Shown piece by piece: positions 26,490-35,602 of a stretch of DNA of 64,000 nucleotides. The number at the start of each line of letters is the position of its first letter. The stretch's first letter is position 1. Below the pieces are notes generated by a model. That model saw only the letters and a list, made by a program, of their open reading frames with translations, was not told the DNA's origin and did not search any database. The position numbers and the translations under genes are program-made. The DNA comes from Paenibacillus_D tarimensis_A (lineage in GTDB: Bacteria > Bacillota > Bacilli > Paenibacillales > Paenibacillaceae), in contig CP166298.1 of NCBI GenBank assembly GCA_041281825.1, positions 1,240,001 to 1,304,000 on the forward strand. The letters run 5' to 3'.

Positions 26490-27345
26490 ACCGCTGTTGT
26501 TCTCGATCGCCTACCGGCTGCTCGGCAGCGTCACGGATGCGGAGGATATCGTGCAGGAGACGTTTCTCGTCTGGACGGAGCAAAGCCGCGCAGCGGCGGT
26601 GACAAATGTGAAGCCGTACCTGTGCCGCATCGTTTCCAATCTCTGCGCCGACCGGATCCGGCAACAGACCAGGCAGCGGGAGGCCTACGCCGGTCCGTGG
26701 CTTCCCGCCCCAATAGTGGAGGACGGCAGCGGTCCCGAAGATATTTGCCTGCGCAAGGATACGCTGAACACCGCTTATTTGCTGCTGCTGCAGCAGCTGA
26801 ACGAAGTCGAGCGCATCGTCTTCGTGCTGCGCGAGGCTTTCGGCTTCAGCTATGACGAAATTGCGGACATCACCGGCAAAAGCGCTGCCAACTGCCGGCA
26901 AATCTTTCGCCGGGCGCGGCGGGGCATGCCCGGCGATCCGGAAGTACAGTCACCGGCGCCGGTCCGGACGGAGCGCGCGCATCGAATCGTCGAGCAGTTC
27001 ATGCAGTCATTCGAACGCGGCGATATCAGCCGCGTGATGGAGCTGCTGACAGCGGATGCGGTGCTCCTGACGGACGGCGGCGGCAAGGTTAAGGCCGCCC
27101 TCAAGCCGATTGTCACGGCGGAACGCGTCGTCGCCTTCTTCCAGGGCACGGCGGGCAAGCTGCCGCCGGGCGTATCTGCCCGGGCGGCGACGGTCAACGG
27201 ATTGCCGGGCCTCGTATTTTCGCTTGGCGAAACCGTGCTTTATGTGTTTTCACTGGCGTTCGACGGCGACCGTATTTCAAGGTTTTATATGATCGCTAAT
27301 CCCGATAAATTGAAGCATCTGAATACCTCGGGCAAAGGGTCATGA
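26458..27345 (+). CDS. ECF41-family sigma factor (SigJ-like) with C-terminal SnoaL-like domain
   Basis: 295 residues from ATG behind AAGGGGGGAGCC. Sigma region 2 is at about 1-70 (LYKPLLFSIAYRLLGSVTDAEDIVQETFLVW) and region 4 at about 105-160 (LNEVERIVFVLREAFGFSYDEIADITGKSAANCRQIFRRAR). The C-terminal extension contains DGGGK and NPDKL, and WLPAP in the linker resembles WLPEP; all three are hallmarks of ECF41, where the extension controls activity instead of an anti-sigma factor. It should drive its own operon. Confidence 0.92.
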   Translation: MDTTELYALYKPLLFSIAYRLLGSVTDAEDIVQETFLVWTEQSRAAAVTNVKPYLCRIVSNLCADRIRQQTRQREAYAGPWLPAPIVEDGSGPEDICLRKDTLNTAYLLLLQQLNEVERIVFVLREAFGFSYDEIADITGKSAANCRQIFRRARRGMPGDPEVQSPAPVRTERAHRIVEQFMQSFERGDISRVMELLTADAVLLTDGGGKVKAALKPIVTAERVVAFFQGTAGKLPPGVSARAATVNGLPGLVFSLGETVLYVFSLAFDGDRISRFYMIANPDKLKHLNTSGKGS

Positions 27346-27562
27346 AACCTTAAGCAGTCCATTCATTCCGGATCTGCGAGTCAGAACGGGGTACAAAACG
27401 GGATGCATGTATAAAATGTCGGGAGTATAATAAAACAAATAAGGGGCCGGTTGCAGCGGACCCCGGCACAATAGACCGCTTCAAAGGCGGTCGGCTTCGG
27501 TAATTCAGTCAGGAAATAGACCGTTCACCTGGTCAGGGGCGGTCTATTTCTTTGGTTATATA
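27346..27562. other. Intergenic hairpin-rich stretch before the RNA-repair operon
   Basis: Contains a short copy AATAGACCGCTTCAAAGGCGGTC (27470-27492) and a larger hairpin (GAAATAGACCG/CGGTCTATTTC, about 27513-27551) followed by TTT, which can serve as a terminator for the sigma-factor transcript. Confidence 0.6.
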
Positions 27563-27591
27563 TTGACAAAACAACGCCCGCCGCGTATGAT
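27563..27591 (+). promoter_or_regulatory. Sigma-A promoter of the small gene before hen1
   Basis: TTGACA, a 17-bp spacer and TATGAT. The -35 is a perfect consensus match, the -10 has one deviation. Transcription would start near 27598. Confidence 0.85.
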
Positions 27592-27627
27592 GTTCACTAA
27601 TATTATTGAAAGGGAGGTCCGATTCTG

Positions 27628-27759
27628 ATGCTAAACCATGTATTTGAACAGGAATTTAAGCACTATGAAGATAACCGCAATAACCCGTTCCTAACCGCAT
27701 ATGTGGACATGCATCTCAACGGCCTTACCGGACAGTATACTGGGGAAGCTTTGCGCTAA
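27628..27759 (+). CDS. 43-residue peptide gene in the leader of the RNA-repair operon
   Basis: ATG 27628 is preceded by AAAGGGAGGTCCGATTCTG and ends at TAA 27759. The product starts MLNHVFEQEFKHYEDNRNNP and continues FLTAYVDMHLNGLTGQYTGE to ALR; it is charged, not hydrophobic, and I know no relative. It has its own promoter (27563) and terminator (27799-27828), 29 bp before the hen1 start. It could be a regulatory leader peptide, a small partner of the RNA-repair enzymes, or an unrelated gene. Confidence 0.65.
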   Translation: MLNHVFEQEFKHYEDNRNNPFLTAYVDMHLNGLTGQYTGEALR

Positions 27760-27798
27760 TTTTAATGTTAGCTTGCATAGATTCGTACCTATAAACCC

Positions 27799-27828
27799 GG
27801 CCATGGACTTTGAGTCCGTGGCCTTTTT
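27799..27828 (+). terminator. Terminator or attenuator between the small gene and hen1
   Basis: GGCCATGGACT-TTG-AGTCCGTGGCC (one G-T pair) followed by TTTTTCT. No other obvious promoter lies between it and hen1, so read-through may be needed to express the RNA-repair genes. Confidence 0.85.
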
Positions 27829-27856
27829 CTATTTTCTATGATCAGAGGGGATCGAA

Positions 27857-29122
27857 ATGGCAATTGTTCAACTGAAATCTACCAACCCGAAGTTTTCTTT
27901 TCTCATTAAGAAAAACCCGCATTCCGGCATGCTGCTTCGCACGATCCGCAAAGGCATCGCCTGCGGCTGGTACACGGACGAATCAACCTTCAATGTGTAT
28001 TTCAAGGATGCGGACAATGAAGTTTCATACAAGCAAAATGAACAGGAGCATTTCGAATATTTGAATGTATCCCGGTATAATACTCCTTTATTCCCGTTGA
28101 ATGCGATCAATGAATTTTTCTCGGCACCGCTTAAAGACCGGCATGAACTGGATGTCGAGGGATATGAGCATACGTTTACCGTCAATATGATTCATATTGA
28201 GCTCGTGCGGTATATCGAATTTTTCGAAAAGCATCTAAACGGTTATTCATTCGACATCAAGCATCAGGCGCACAAAAGCTACACGCTGACCGTGACGACG
28301 AGGAAAAGCATCTACCACCTGCTGCACGCCGTGAGCGTATTATGCCTGTTCCTATCGATGTTCGGCAACGAATATATCGATATCTCGGACAGCATTTTGG
28401 AGAAATATATGAAAAGCATCAACATCATCGATGCGCCGTTCTATATCCGCAGCCTGTTTGTGCGCAACTTCCTGTCTTCGAGAGACCGGTTTCGAAAATA
28501 TAAAGCCGATATCGAGAAAACCGACCGTTACAGCATTCAGTTCGATTTCGGCGGGACTGCGCTGCAGCGGAGAAATTATATCGGCGCCGCGCTGCCGTTC
28601 AACAAGTCGATTCTGGATATCGGCTGCGGGGAAGGATTTTATGCCATTCCGTTCGCGCCGAAGATCGAAGGAACTTATTACGCGGTGGATATCAATGAAG
28701 AAGCGATTGAAGCGGTCAGCCGTAAAGCGATGGCAAAAGAGATCGATAATATCGTCACGCACCGTTCCATCGATCTGTTCCTGGAAGATTACAACGGGGA
28801 GCGGGTGGATGTGATTATGACGGAGGTCATTGAGCATATGAGTCAGGACGAGGCCAAAAAGCTAATCCGGCAAATAGCCGGGCATGTCGATTTCGAGCAT
28901 CTTATCATTACGACGCCGAACTCCGATTTTAACCGGTTTTACGAATTGAGCGGCTTTAGGCATGACGACCATAAATGGGAGATGGGGCAGGAAACGTTCA
29001 GACAGTGGTTGATGGGCGTAATCGGGGAGATGGACCTGCAATGCGAGTTCGTCGCCGTCGGCGACGGGGTTAACGAGATCCGAACGACGCAAGGCGCTAT
29101 TTTGAAGAAAAGGGGGGCGTAA
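27857..29122 (+). CDS. Hen1-like RNA 3'-terminal ribose 2'-O-methyltransferase
   Basis: 421 residues from ATG behind AGGGGATCGAA. The N-terminal 240 residues correspond to the bacterial Hen1 N-terminal domain; the C-terminal methyltransferase has the SAM site ILDIGCGEGFY (about 251), the metal-binding motif EVIEHMSQDEA (about 321), TTPNSDFN and FRHDDHKWE. Bacterial Hen1 methylates the 2'-OH at the 3' end of a cleaved RNA before Pnkp seals it, so that a ribotoxin cannot cut the same site again. The next gene is Pnkp, three bases later, as in the known operons. Confidence 0.92.
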   Translation: MAIVQLKSTNPKFSFLIKKNPHSGMLLRTIRKGIACGWYTDESTFNVYFKDADNEVSYKQNEQEHFEYLNVSRYNTPLFPLNAINEFFSAPLKDRHELDVEGYEHTFTVNMIHIELVRYIEFFEKHLNGYSFDIKHQAHKSYTLTVTTRKSIYHLLHAVSVLCLFLSMFGNEYIDISDSILEKYMKSINIIDAPFYIRSLFVRNFLSSRDRFRKYKADIEKTDRYSIQFDFGGTALQRRNYIGAALPFNKSILDIGCGEGFYAIPFAPKIEGTYYAVDINEEAIEAVSRKAMAKEIDNIVTHRSIDLFLEDYNGERVDVIMTEVIEHMSQDEAKKLIRQIAGHVDFEHLIITTPNSDFNRFYELSGFRHDDHKWEMGQETFRQWLMGVIGEMDLQCEFVAVGDGVNEIRTTQGAILKKRGA

Positions 29123-29125
29123 AAA

Positions 29126-31711
29126 GTGGAGATTCGTACGAAGGTTCATACGATCTTTCTCATGATCGGGCCAACGGAATGCGGCAAAACGACCTTTGCG
29201 CGTGAAGTGCTCATTCCTCAGCTGAAATTTGAAGACAACTCGAAAAATATGAAAGCCAACGTGCAATATCTTTCCTCCGACCAAATCCGCCAAGAGGTGC
29301 TTGGGTTTGAATACGACAAATACGACCAGGTGATGCTGGAAGCGAGCAGTCAGGCCTTCCGCCTGCTGTTCGAGAAGCTGAAGCTTGTCACGTCATATCC
29401 CGTCAATGCGGAATTCGTCGTCCTGGACACAACCGGGTTAGCCGAAGACTTCAGGGCGAAGGTGCGGGAAATCGCACAGGAAAACAACTACAACCTGGAG
29501 GTCATCCTGTTCGATTACCGCAACCGGGAAGATTACTACGCATCGGAACGTTCCAAGAAGCTGATTACAAACCATATTAACCGGCTCCGAAAAGACGTGC
29601 TCGGCTCGCTGTCCCGCGAAGACTATGCCCGGATTCATAAGGTGCGGCATAAAGATTTCTATTCGATCCCGGAACAAACGGCCAATCCCGATTACAAAGT
29701 GATCGTCGAGGACAGGAAGGAATATTTATCGACATACCTTCCGTCGGATCAAAAATATATCATCATCGGCGACGTTCACGAGTGCATCGGGGAGCTCAAG
29801 GGTCTGCTCCGCAGCCATGGATTCCAGGTCGATGGCGACCGGCTGATTGCAACCGATCGGGTGCGGGATACGAAGGTCGTTCTGGTAGGAGACTGGATTG
29901 ATAAAGGAAAGAATACGAAAGAAACGATAGACTTCCTGTACGAGAATCGGGAGCACTTCTTGTTTGTGCTCGGGAACCATGAGAATTTCGTTTATAAATA
30001 TGTGAGGGGCGACATCAGCGGCGTTGATGAGGAAAAGCTTCATCTGTATTTCGATTCGACGCAAGCGCTGCTTGGCGATCCGGAATTGCTGGACAAGTTC
30101 AATCATCTGGTTTTACTGTCGAAGCCGTTTTATAAATATGTCGGTGCGAAGAGCCCGTCCTTCTACGTGACGCATGCGCCGTGCCGCAACAAGTATATCG
30201 GCAAGCTCGACGCCAATTCCGTACGTTGTCAGCGCAACTTCCGAATCGACCGCGAAGCGCCGCTGGAGGATCAGCTGGCTTTTCTGAAAGACGAGGCGGT
30301 AAGCAATTATCCTTATCATGTTTTCGGGCACGTAGCGGCGAAGCAGGCTTTCCGGATCAAGAACAAAATCCATATCGATACCGGCTGCGTGCACGGCAAT
30401 GCGCTGACTTCCGTCAGCATTTCGTACAAACCGTTCATGAAATCGCAAAAGTCCCAGCATGCCGTAATGACGGACGAGCTCAAGCCGCTGTTCCAGGAAG
30501 CAAGAAAAGTGTCCGTTCAAGAGCTGGGCGATGAAGATATTCGCAGGCTGCGCTACTGTTCGATGAACAAAATCAACTATATCTCCGGGACGATGTCTCC
30601 GGCCGATAAAGACGAGGTCGCAAACGAGCTCGAGTCATTGAGGCGTGGATTGGATTATTTTGCCGAACGCGGCATCCGGCAGGTCGTCCTGCAGCCGAAA
30701 TATATGGGTTCCAGATGCAACATCTATCTGCACAAGGATAAGGAGCATTGCTTTGCGGTCAGTCGCAACGGGTACAAAATCAAACAAGTGGATTTGTCTG
30801 AGATTTACGACCGGCTGCTCGATAAGTTCGGCGGTTATATGGAGGACAATCGCATCTCGGTGCTGATTCTGGACGGGGAACTGCTGCCATGGAAGGCGCT
30901 CGGGGGCGGGTTAATTCAAAGGCAGTTCAAAACGATCGAGAAGGCGCTGGAGAGCGAGCTTGCCTTTTTGCAGAACAACGGCTTTGAAGAGGCATATAAC
31001 AAGTTGGTGGAAGCATATCAGGCAAGCGGGTTTGAAAAAGACCAGTACCATATGTCCAAGTCTGCGCTAAGCGACAAGTACGGGGCAAGTGTATACCAGA
31101 ACTATAAGTATGTTCATGACATTCAGGAAACGTATGTGCCGCTGGGCGAGCATGCGGAAGCTTATCAGACGTATAAGAAGCAGCTGGAGTTGTATGCGGA
31201 GGATGGCGAGTTTGAATATAAGCCGTTTGCTATTTTAAAGGCGGTTCACGAGAACGGTGAGGAGAGCGTTCCGGATTGGAGAACGTCGGAGATGTACGGC
31301 TTCCTCTCGGAAGACGAATATCTCACGCTGGACTTGTCCGAACCGGACAGCTATGAGAAGGCGGAGCAGTACTTCTCCAGGCTGACGCTGGACAAGCACA
31401 TGGAAGGCGTCGTTATTAAGCCGGAAGTCCCGGACGGCCGGGCGGTGCCTTACATGAAGGTGCGGAATCCGGATTACTTGTCGATTATTTACGGCTACGA
31501 CTACCGTTTCCCGCATAAGTTCAAGAAATTAATGAAGCAGAAGAACATTAACCAGAAGCTTCAGACGTCATTGAACGAATACCGTCTCGGTCAACAAATG
31601 CTTTCCATTTCGTTCAACGAAATCACACCCGAAAATGAAGCCTACAAAGAAGCCGCGGCTAATCTGTTGTTCGAGGTCGCAGGGGAAAAGGAGATTGATC
31701 CGAGGTTGTAG
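29126..31711 (+). CDS. Pnkp: polynucleotide kinase-phosphatase-ligase for RNA repair
   Basis: 861 residues starting at GTG 29126 behind AAGGGGGGCG. Three catalytic modules are in order: 5'-OH polynucleotide kinase with P-loop GPTECGKTTF (about 12-21), a calcineurin-type 2',3'-phosphatase with GDVHE (about 214), GDWIDKG and GNHE (about 283), and a ligase-adenylyltransferase with KYMGSR (Lys about 525) and VVIKP. In known systems Pnkp and Hen1 heal and seal tRNA broken by toxins; the ligase needs Hen1 to act. All active-site motifs are intact. A hairpin terminator follows. Confidence 0.94.
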   Translation: MEIRTKVHTIFLMIGPTECGKTTFAREVLIPQLKFEDNSKNMKANVQYLSSDQIRQEVLGFEYDKYDQVMLEASSQAFRLLFEKLKLVTSYPVNAEFVVLDTTGLAEDFRAKVREIAQENNYNLEVILFDYRNREDYYASERSKKLITNHINRLRKDVLGSLSREDYARIHKVRHKDFYSIPEQTANPDYKVIVEDRKEYLSTYLPSDQKYIIIGDVHECIGELKGLLRSHGFQVDGDRLIATDRVRDTKVVLVGDWIDKGKNTKETIDFLYENREHFLFVLGNHENFVYKYVRGDISGVDEEKLHLYFDSTQALLGDPELLDKFNHLVLLSKPFYKYVGAKSPSFYVTHAPCRNKYIGKLDANSVRCQRNFRIDREAPLEDQLAFLKDEAVSNYPYHVFGHVAAKQAFRIKNKIHIDTGCVHGNALTSVSISYKPFMKSQKSQHAVMTDELKPLFQEARKVSVQELGDEDIRRLRYCSMNKINYISGTMSPADKDEVANELESLRRGLDYFAERGIRQVVLQPKYMGSRCNIYLHKDKEHCFAVSRNGYKIKQVDLSEIYDRLLDKFGGYMEDNRISVLILDGELLPWKALGGGLIQRQFKTIEKALESELAFLQNNGFEEAYNKLVEAYQASGFEKDQYHMSKSALSDKYGASVYQNYKYVHDIQETYVPLGEHAEAYQTYKKQLELYAEDGEFEYKPFAILKAVHENGEESVPDWRTSEMYGFLSEDEYLTLDLSEPDSYEKAEQYFSRLTLDKHMEGVVIKPEVPDGRAVPYMKVRNPDYLSIIYGYDYRFPHKFKKLMKQKNINQKLQTSLNEYRLGQQMLSISFNEITPENEAYKEAAANLLFEVAGEKEIDPRL

Positions 31712-31733
31712 GGGGATGGTTTCAGTTATTAGA

Positions 31734-31777
31734 GGTAGACCGCACCCTGGAGAGGGGCGGTTTATTTCTATGGGTTA
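31734..31777 (+). repeat. Terminator-like hairpin repeat after pnkp (copy of 27513-27560)
   Basis: TAGACCG...GGGGCGGTTTATTTCTATGGG closely resembles TAGACCG...GGGGCGGTCTATTTCTTTGG before the leader gene. Both fold through ACCG/CGGT and end in a T-rich run. Confidence 0.72.
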
Positions 31778-31824
31778 CCCTGCAATGCTCATCTAATCTC
31801 TCGAATCCTGCCCTGACCAGTGGC

Positions 31825-34149
31825 TTGGAATGGAATTTGAAGGTAACGGAAAAGGATTCCTACGATGTGCTGAAGAAAATAGAAGCGACCTTCGAGAGCT
31901 ACTGGAATGACAGGGAGTTTAAACTTTTTTCAGGTTCAGATGAAGAGCATGAGCAGCAGTTAAAAGAAGCCCTTGGAAAAAAGAAAAATAAAGATAAAGA
32001 AACGCTGAACTTCCATTTTGATATTGCACCGTATGATTACCAGAAGGAAGTTCTTGAGAAACTCGCAGCACAGAGAATGCTCTACGGAAAAACGAAAAAT
32101 CTGCTGGTAGCTGCTACTGGTGTAGGCAAGACGGTTATATCGGCTTTCGATTTCAAACGTTTCATGCAAACTAACGGTCGTTCAAGACTGCTCTTTGTTG
32201 CCCATCGAGAAGAAATTTTAAAGCAAAGCAGAGATACTTTTCGCTTCATTCTGAAGGATTTAAACTTCGGTGAGTTACATGTTGGCGGCGACCGTGCCCA
32301 ATCCATTGACCATTTGTTTATCAGCATTCAAAGTTTTAATTCAATGAGACTAACCGAGTTAACTACTCCGGACTACTATGACTTCATCATTGTCGATGAG
32401 TTTCATCACGCCGCGGCCCCTTCCTATCAAACGCTTCTTAGCCGTTATGAACCCAAAATTTTACTGGGTCTGACAGCGACTCCTGAGCGGATGGACGGAA
32501 AGGATATTTTGGGTTACTTCGGGGATACGATTGCTGCTGAAATACGTTTGACGGATGCAATCGATCGAAAATTGCTTTGTCCTTTCCAATATTTTGGTGT
32601 GACAGATCACGTAGATTTGTCCAATGTTAAATGGACAAGACGGGGTTACGACCTACAGGAGCTTGAAAACCTGTATACAAACAATAAAATTCGCGTAACC
32701 CAGATTATAAATAGCTTAAAGAAATATGTCACCGATGTGGAGGATGTTAAGGGGCTTGGCTTTTGCGTTAGTGTAGAACATGCGCTTTATATGGCAAAAG
32801 TATTTAATGAATCCGGTATTCCATCTATGGCACTCCATGGTGGTTCCAATGATGAGGATCGGAGACAAGCCAAGGGTAGATTGGTTAGTGGCAAGATTAA
32901 GGTGATCTTCGTCGTCGATCTTTATAATGAAGGTGTTGATATACCGGAAGTAAACACCATTTTATTTTTGCGCCCTACAGAGAGTTTGACCGTATTCTTA
33001 CAGCAGCTTGGGCGTGGTTTACGTCTAACAGAAGGAAAGGAATGTCTAACGGTTCTTGATTTCATTGGACAAGCTCATAAAGATTATAATTTCCAAGATA
33101 AATTCCGAGCTATAATCGGTAAAACGAAGCACTCGATACAGCATTATTTGGAAAATGGTTTCTCCAATCTACCTAGAGGAAGCTTTATTCAACTAGAAAA
33201 GCAGTCAAGGGAGTATATACTTCACAATTTAAAGCAAGCGACTACGACTCGAAAGAGACTTATAAATAAAATCAAATATTTTGAAGGGGATACAGGCTTA
33301 GTGTTAACGCTTGATAACTTTGTTAATTACCATGGAATGAAGCTGTTTGAATTCTATGGAGGTCGAAATGGAAAACGAACTTTCCGTGGACTTATGGTCG
33401 AAGCAGAATTAGTTGCACCTTTTCGATTTGAAAATAGCGCGTATCTTATTAAACGAATCCCTGCAGTGCTCAGTCTGAATTCACGCAGGATGCTAAGGTT
33501 TTTGATCTCTTATCTTGAGGAAGGGGTACAGCCGCAATCGGAAGACGAACATTTGATGCTTAACATGTTCTACTATACCTTTTTCCGTTCGGAGCCGAAG
33601 AAAGAAGGGTTTAGTAGCATAGAACAAGGAGTACAATCGATCGTGTCCTGTGAGCAGTTCCGGGATGAGCTTTTGGATATACTGAAATACAATTATACTC
33701 ATATCGACTTTGTCGATAGGACAAACGATTTTCCTTATCCTTGTCCACTTGATTTGCATTGCAGATATTCGACGGATCAGGTGTTGGCCGCATTCGGATA
33801 TTGGAATGAGGATAAAGCTCCGAGCTTTCGCGAAGGCGTAAAGTATTTTGCGGATAAGGATACGGATATCTTCTTCATTACACTAAATAAATCCGATAAG
33901 GATTTCTCACCCTCAACCTTGTACGAGGATTATGCAATAAATGAGCGGCTCTTTCACTGGCAAACACAAAGTCGAACATCGGAGGAATCGAATACAGCTC
34001 AACGATATATTCATCATAAACGGATGGGTAGTCGAATTGTTTTGTTTGTCAGGGAGTATAAGGAAGAGAGTAATTATACTTCACCGTTTATTTTCTTAGG
34101 GGAAGCCGAATACGTTAAACATGAAGGAAGAGTTTTGTCTGGCAATTGA
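31825..34149 (+). CDS. DUF3427-type superfamily-2 helicase, 5'-truncated (PLD nuclease domain lost)
   Basis: The 774-codon frame can start at TTG 31825, but homology begins earlier: in-frame codons from about 31786 read CSSNLSNPALTSGLEWNLKV, the tail of the PLD nuclease domain (compare GSSNLSLSAFRMGVEWNLAV at 36460). The preceding half of that domain, with HxK, is absent. The helicase core is complete: Walker A AATGVGKT (about 99), DEFHH (about 191), LTATPER and motif VI QQLGRGLR. The C-terminal region matches DUF3427. No good ribosome site precedes it, so it may be a pseudogene. The family is linked to phage defence and DNA repair. Confidence 0.8.
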   Translation: MEWNLKVTEKDSYDVLKKIEATFESYWNDREFKLFSGSDEEHEQQLKEALGKKKNKDKETLNFHFDIAPYDYQKEVLEKLAAQRMLYGKTKNLLVAATGVGKTVISAFDFKRFMQTNGRSRLLFVAHREEILKQSRDTFRFILKDLNFGELHVGGDRAQSIDHLFISIQSFNSMRLTELTTPDYYDFIIVDEFHHAAAPSYQTLLSRYEPKILLGLTATPERMDGKDILGYFGDTIAAEIRLTDAIDRKLLCPFQYFGVTDHVDLSNVKWTRRGYDLQELENLYTNNKIRVTQIINSLKKYVTDVEDVKGLGFCVSVEHALYMAKVFNESGIPSMALHGGSNDEDRRQAKGRLVSGKIKVIFVVDLYNEGVDIPEVNTILFLRPTESLTVFLQQLGRGLRLTEGKECLTVLDFIGQAHKDYNFQDKFRAIIGKTKHSIQHYLENGFSNLPRGSFIQLEKQSREYILHNLKQATTTRKRLINKIKYFEGDTGLVLTLDNFVNYHGMKLFEFYGGRNGKRTFRGLMVEAELVAPFRFENSAYLIKRIPAVLSLNSRRMLRFLISYLEEGVQPQSEDEHLMLNMFYYTFFRSEPKKEGFSSIEQGVQSIVSCEQFRDELLDILKYNYTHIDFVDRTNDFPYPCPLDLHCRYSTDQVLAAFGYWNEDKAPSFREGVKYFADKDTDIFFITLNKSDKDFSPSTLYEDYAINERLFHWQTQSRTSEESNTAQRYIHHKRMGSRIVLFVREYKEESNYTSPFIFLGEAEYVKHEGRVLSGN

Positions 34150-34273
34150 AGGATGAGATGCCACCGTCGCTTGTACCGGCGGCTAACAAAGTTATTGTGT
34201 AAAGAAATGAGTGAAGAAACGTGAGTACGAACCTGCCTTTAGTCAATGATTGTTATCGTATAGGAGTGATGAA

Positions 34274-34660
34274 ATGATTGAGGTGGCGGCTGCCATTATT
34301 GAAAATGATCAGAAGCAGTTATTAATTGCCCGGCGTAAAAAGGGGAAGTCCCAAGAAGGAATGTGGGAGTTTCCAGGCGGTAAAATTGAAAAGGACGAAT
34401 CGATTCAAGCTTGTCTCCAAAGAGAGCTGCTGGAGGAGATGAACATTAAGATCGATCCTTACGAATACTTTGGCGATAATGATCATTTCTATGGTACTAC
34501 TCATATTCGATTGATTGCTTATCGGGCGGTTTTTGTGCGTGGCGAGATTACCCTTGTAGACCATGATGAGTATCGTTGGGTGGATCGGGAAGAATTAAAG
34601 GAATATCGGTTTGCACCGGCGGATATCAAGTTTGTAGACATGCTGCAAAAAGGGCTTTAG
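34274..34660 (+). CDS. MutT-like NUDIX hydrolase
   Basis: ATG 34274, behind TAGGAGTGATGAA, gives 128 residues. The frame is open eight codons upstream without a site. The Nudix box is complete and MutT-like: MWEFPGGKIEKDESIQACLQRELLEEMNI. MutT enzymes remove 8-oxo-dGTP from the nucleotide pool. It lies between the helicase and the NERD gene in the same direction, and DUF3427 helicases are often accompanied by such genes. Confidence 0.9.
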   Translation: MIEVAAAIIENDQKQLLIARRKKGKSQEGMWEFPGGKIEKDESIQACLQRELLEEMNIKIDPYEYFGDNDHFYGTTHIRLIAYRAVFVRGEITLVDHDEYRWVDREELKEYRFAPADIKFVDMLQKGL

Positions 34661-34700
34661 AAACAGATACAATTGAGACCAAAGAGTAGGAGTGTACACC

Positions 34701-35387
34701 ATGTTTAAGAAGCTTCTTAGCTTGTTCAAGTCAGATAAAACGTTGGCCAAAGAGCCAAAGGATATACCTCTTTCACCACCGAAGCGAAAAGTAGAATCGA
34801 CGCGAATCGGTGAGTTGGGGGAGCATAAAATTAATATTCAGCTAGATCAGCTTCCGAAGGACTGTAAATATTTAAGCGACATTATGCTTCGAAATAATAA
34901 ATCAAGGTCCGGGTATTCTCAAATAGACCATGTCATTATCTCACCTTATGGGCTGTTCGTCATTGAAACGAAAAACTACAATGGAGAGATCAAAGGCGGA
35001 CGCTCCGATAAAAACTGGAGGGTAAATAATCGCTTTAATATGTACAACCCACTGATGCAAAATTATGGACATATTAAAGCTCTCGAAAATATATTAAAAG
35101 CATTCTCTGGATTAACCTACATATCAATGATATCATTCACGATGCGTTGTCGGTTTAGTATTGATCCTGCACTTCGTAAAATCGATTCTGACGAACTTGT
35201 CGTATATGATACTGAGCTTTCTGAGTTTATTCAACGGAAGATCAACCGTATACGAGCAACATCAGATAAGGCATTACTTAGCGAGACGGAGATAAATCAA
35301 ATCTACAATATCATAAAGTCTGAGAACATCACTGATGCTGAGATTCGAGCAAAACATAATCAGAAAGCTAAGGTATCAACGAAATAA
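34701..35387 (+). CDS. NERD-domain protein (nuclease-related)
   Basis: ATG 34701 behind GTAGGAGTGTACACC gives 228 residues. The NERD fold is shown by RIGELGEHKINIQLDQLPKDCKYLSDIML, GYSQIDHVIISPYGLFVIETKNYNGEIKG (D...E.K, the restriction-endonuclease-like active site) and the conserved NPLMQNYGHIKALENIL. It is probably a DNA-processing nuclease in the cytosol. It closes the helicase-NUDIX-NERD set, suggesting one functional module. Confidence 0.9.
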   Translation: MFKKLLSLFKSDKTLAKEPKDIPLSPPKRKVESTRIGELGEHKINIQLDQLPKDCKYLSDIMLRNNKSRSGYSQIDHVIISPYGLFVIETKNYNGEIKGGRSDKNWRVNNRFNMYNPLMQNYGHIKALENILKAFSGLTYISMISFTMRCRFSIDPALRKIDSDELVVYDTELSEFIQRKINRIRATSDKALLSETEINQIYNIIKSENITDAEIRAKHNQKAKVSTK

Positions 35388-35438
35388 ATGAGCTGTCAAG
35401 TAGTAAGAGAATTGACCAAAGAACGTCAAGAATAGTTA

Positions 35439-35468
35439 TTGAACATTCCACGATACATATGTTATAGT
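35439..35468 (+). promoter_or_regulatory. Promoter of the antitoxin RNA
   Basis: TTGAAC, an 18-bp spacer and TATAGT with the extended TGT in front of the -10. It reads rightward, toward the toxin gene's 3' end. Confidence 0.7.
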
Positions 35469-35474
35469 AAAAGC

Positions 35475-35602
35475 AAAGGGAGCAGCGGTCACTGCTCCCA
35501 AGTACAACTATTTCGGGCGGTTCGTCCTCCTGATATGTTGTTTAAAGCGTGTGGTGCGATAGAAGGTAACCCGTCAGGTTCGAAGCTGGGCGGGTTATTT
35601 TC
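35475..35602 (+). ncRNA. Putative antisense antitoxin RNA (type I system)
   Basis: Starts just after the promoter at 35439-35468 and ends at a terminator TAACCCG/CGGGTTA + TTTTCGTTT (35567-35605). It runs convergent to the holin-like toxin mRNA and would overlap that mRNA's whole 3' region, as in txpA/RatA and bsrG/SR4 of Bacillus subtilis. The toxin mRNA terminator GGGAGCAG/CTGCTCCC (35478-35499), U-rich on the minus strand, lies inside it. Confidence 0.65.

Noticed and set aside
27461..27560. tRNA-like or structured RNA before the RNA-repair operon
   Set aside because: The hairpins do not form a cloverleaf; they look like terminator-type repeats.
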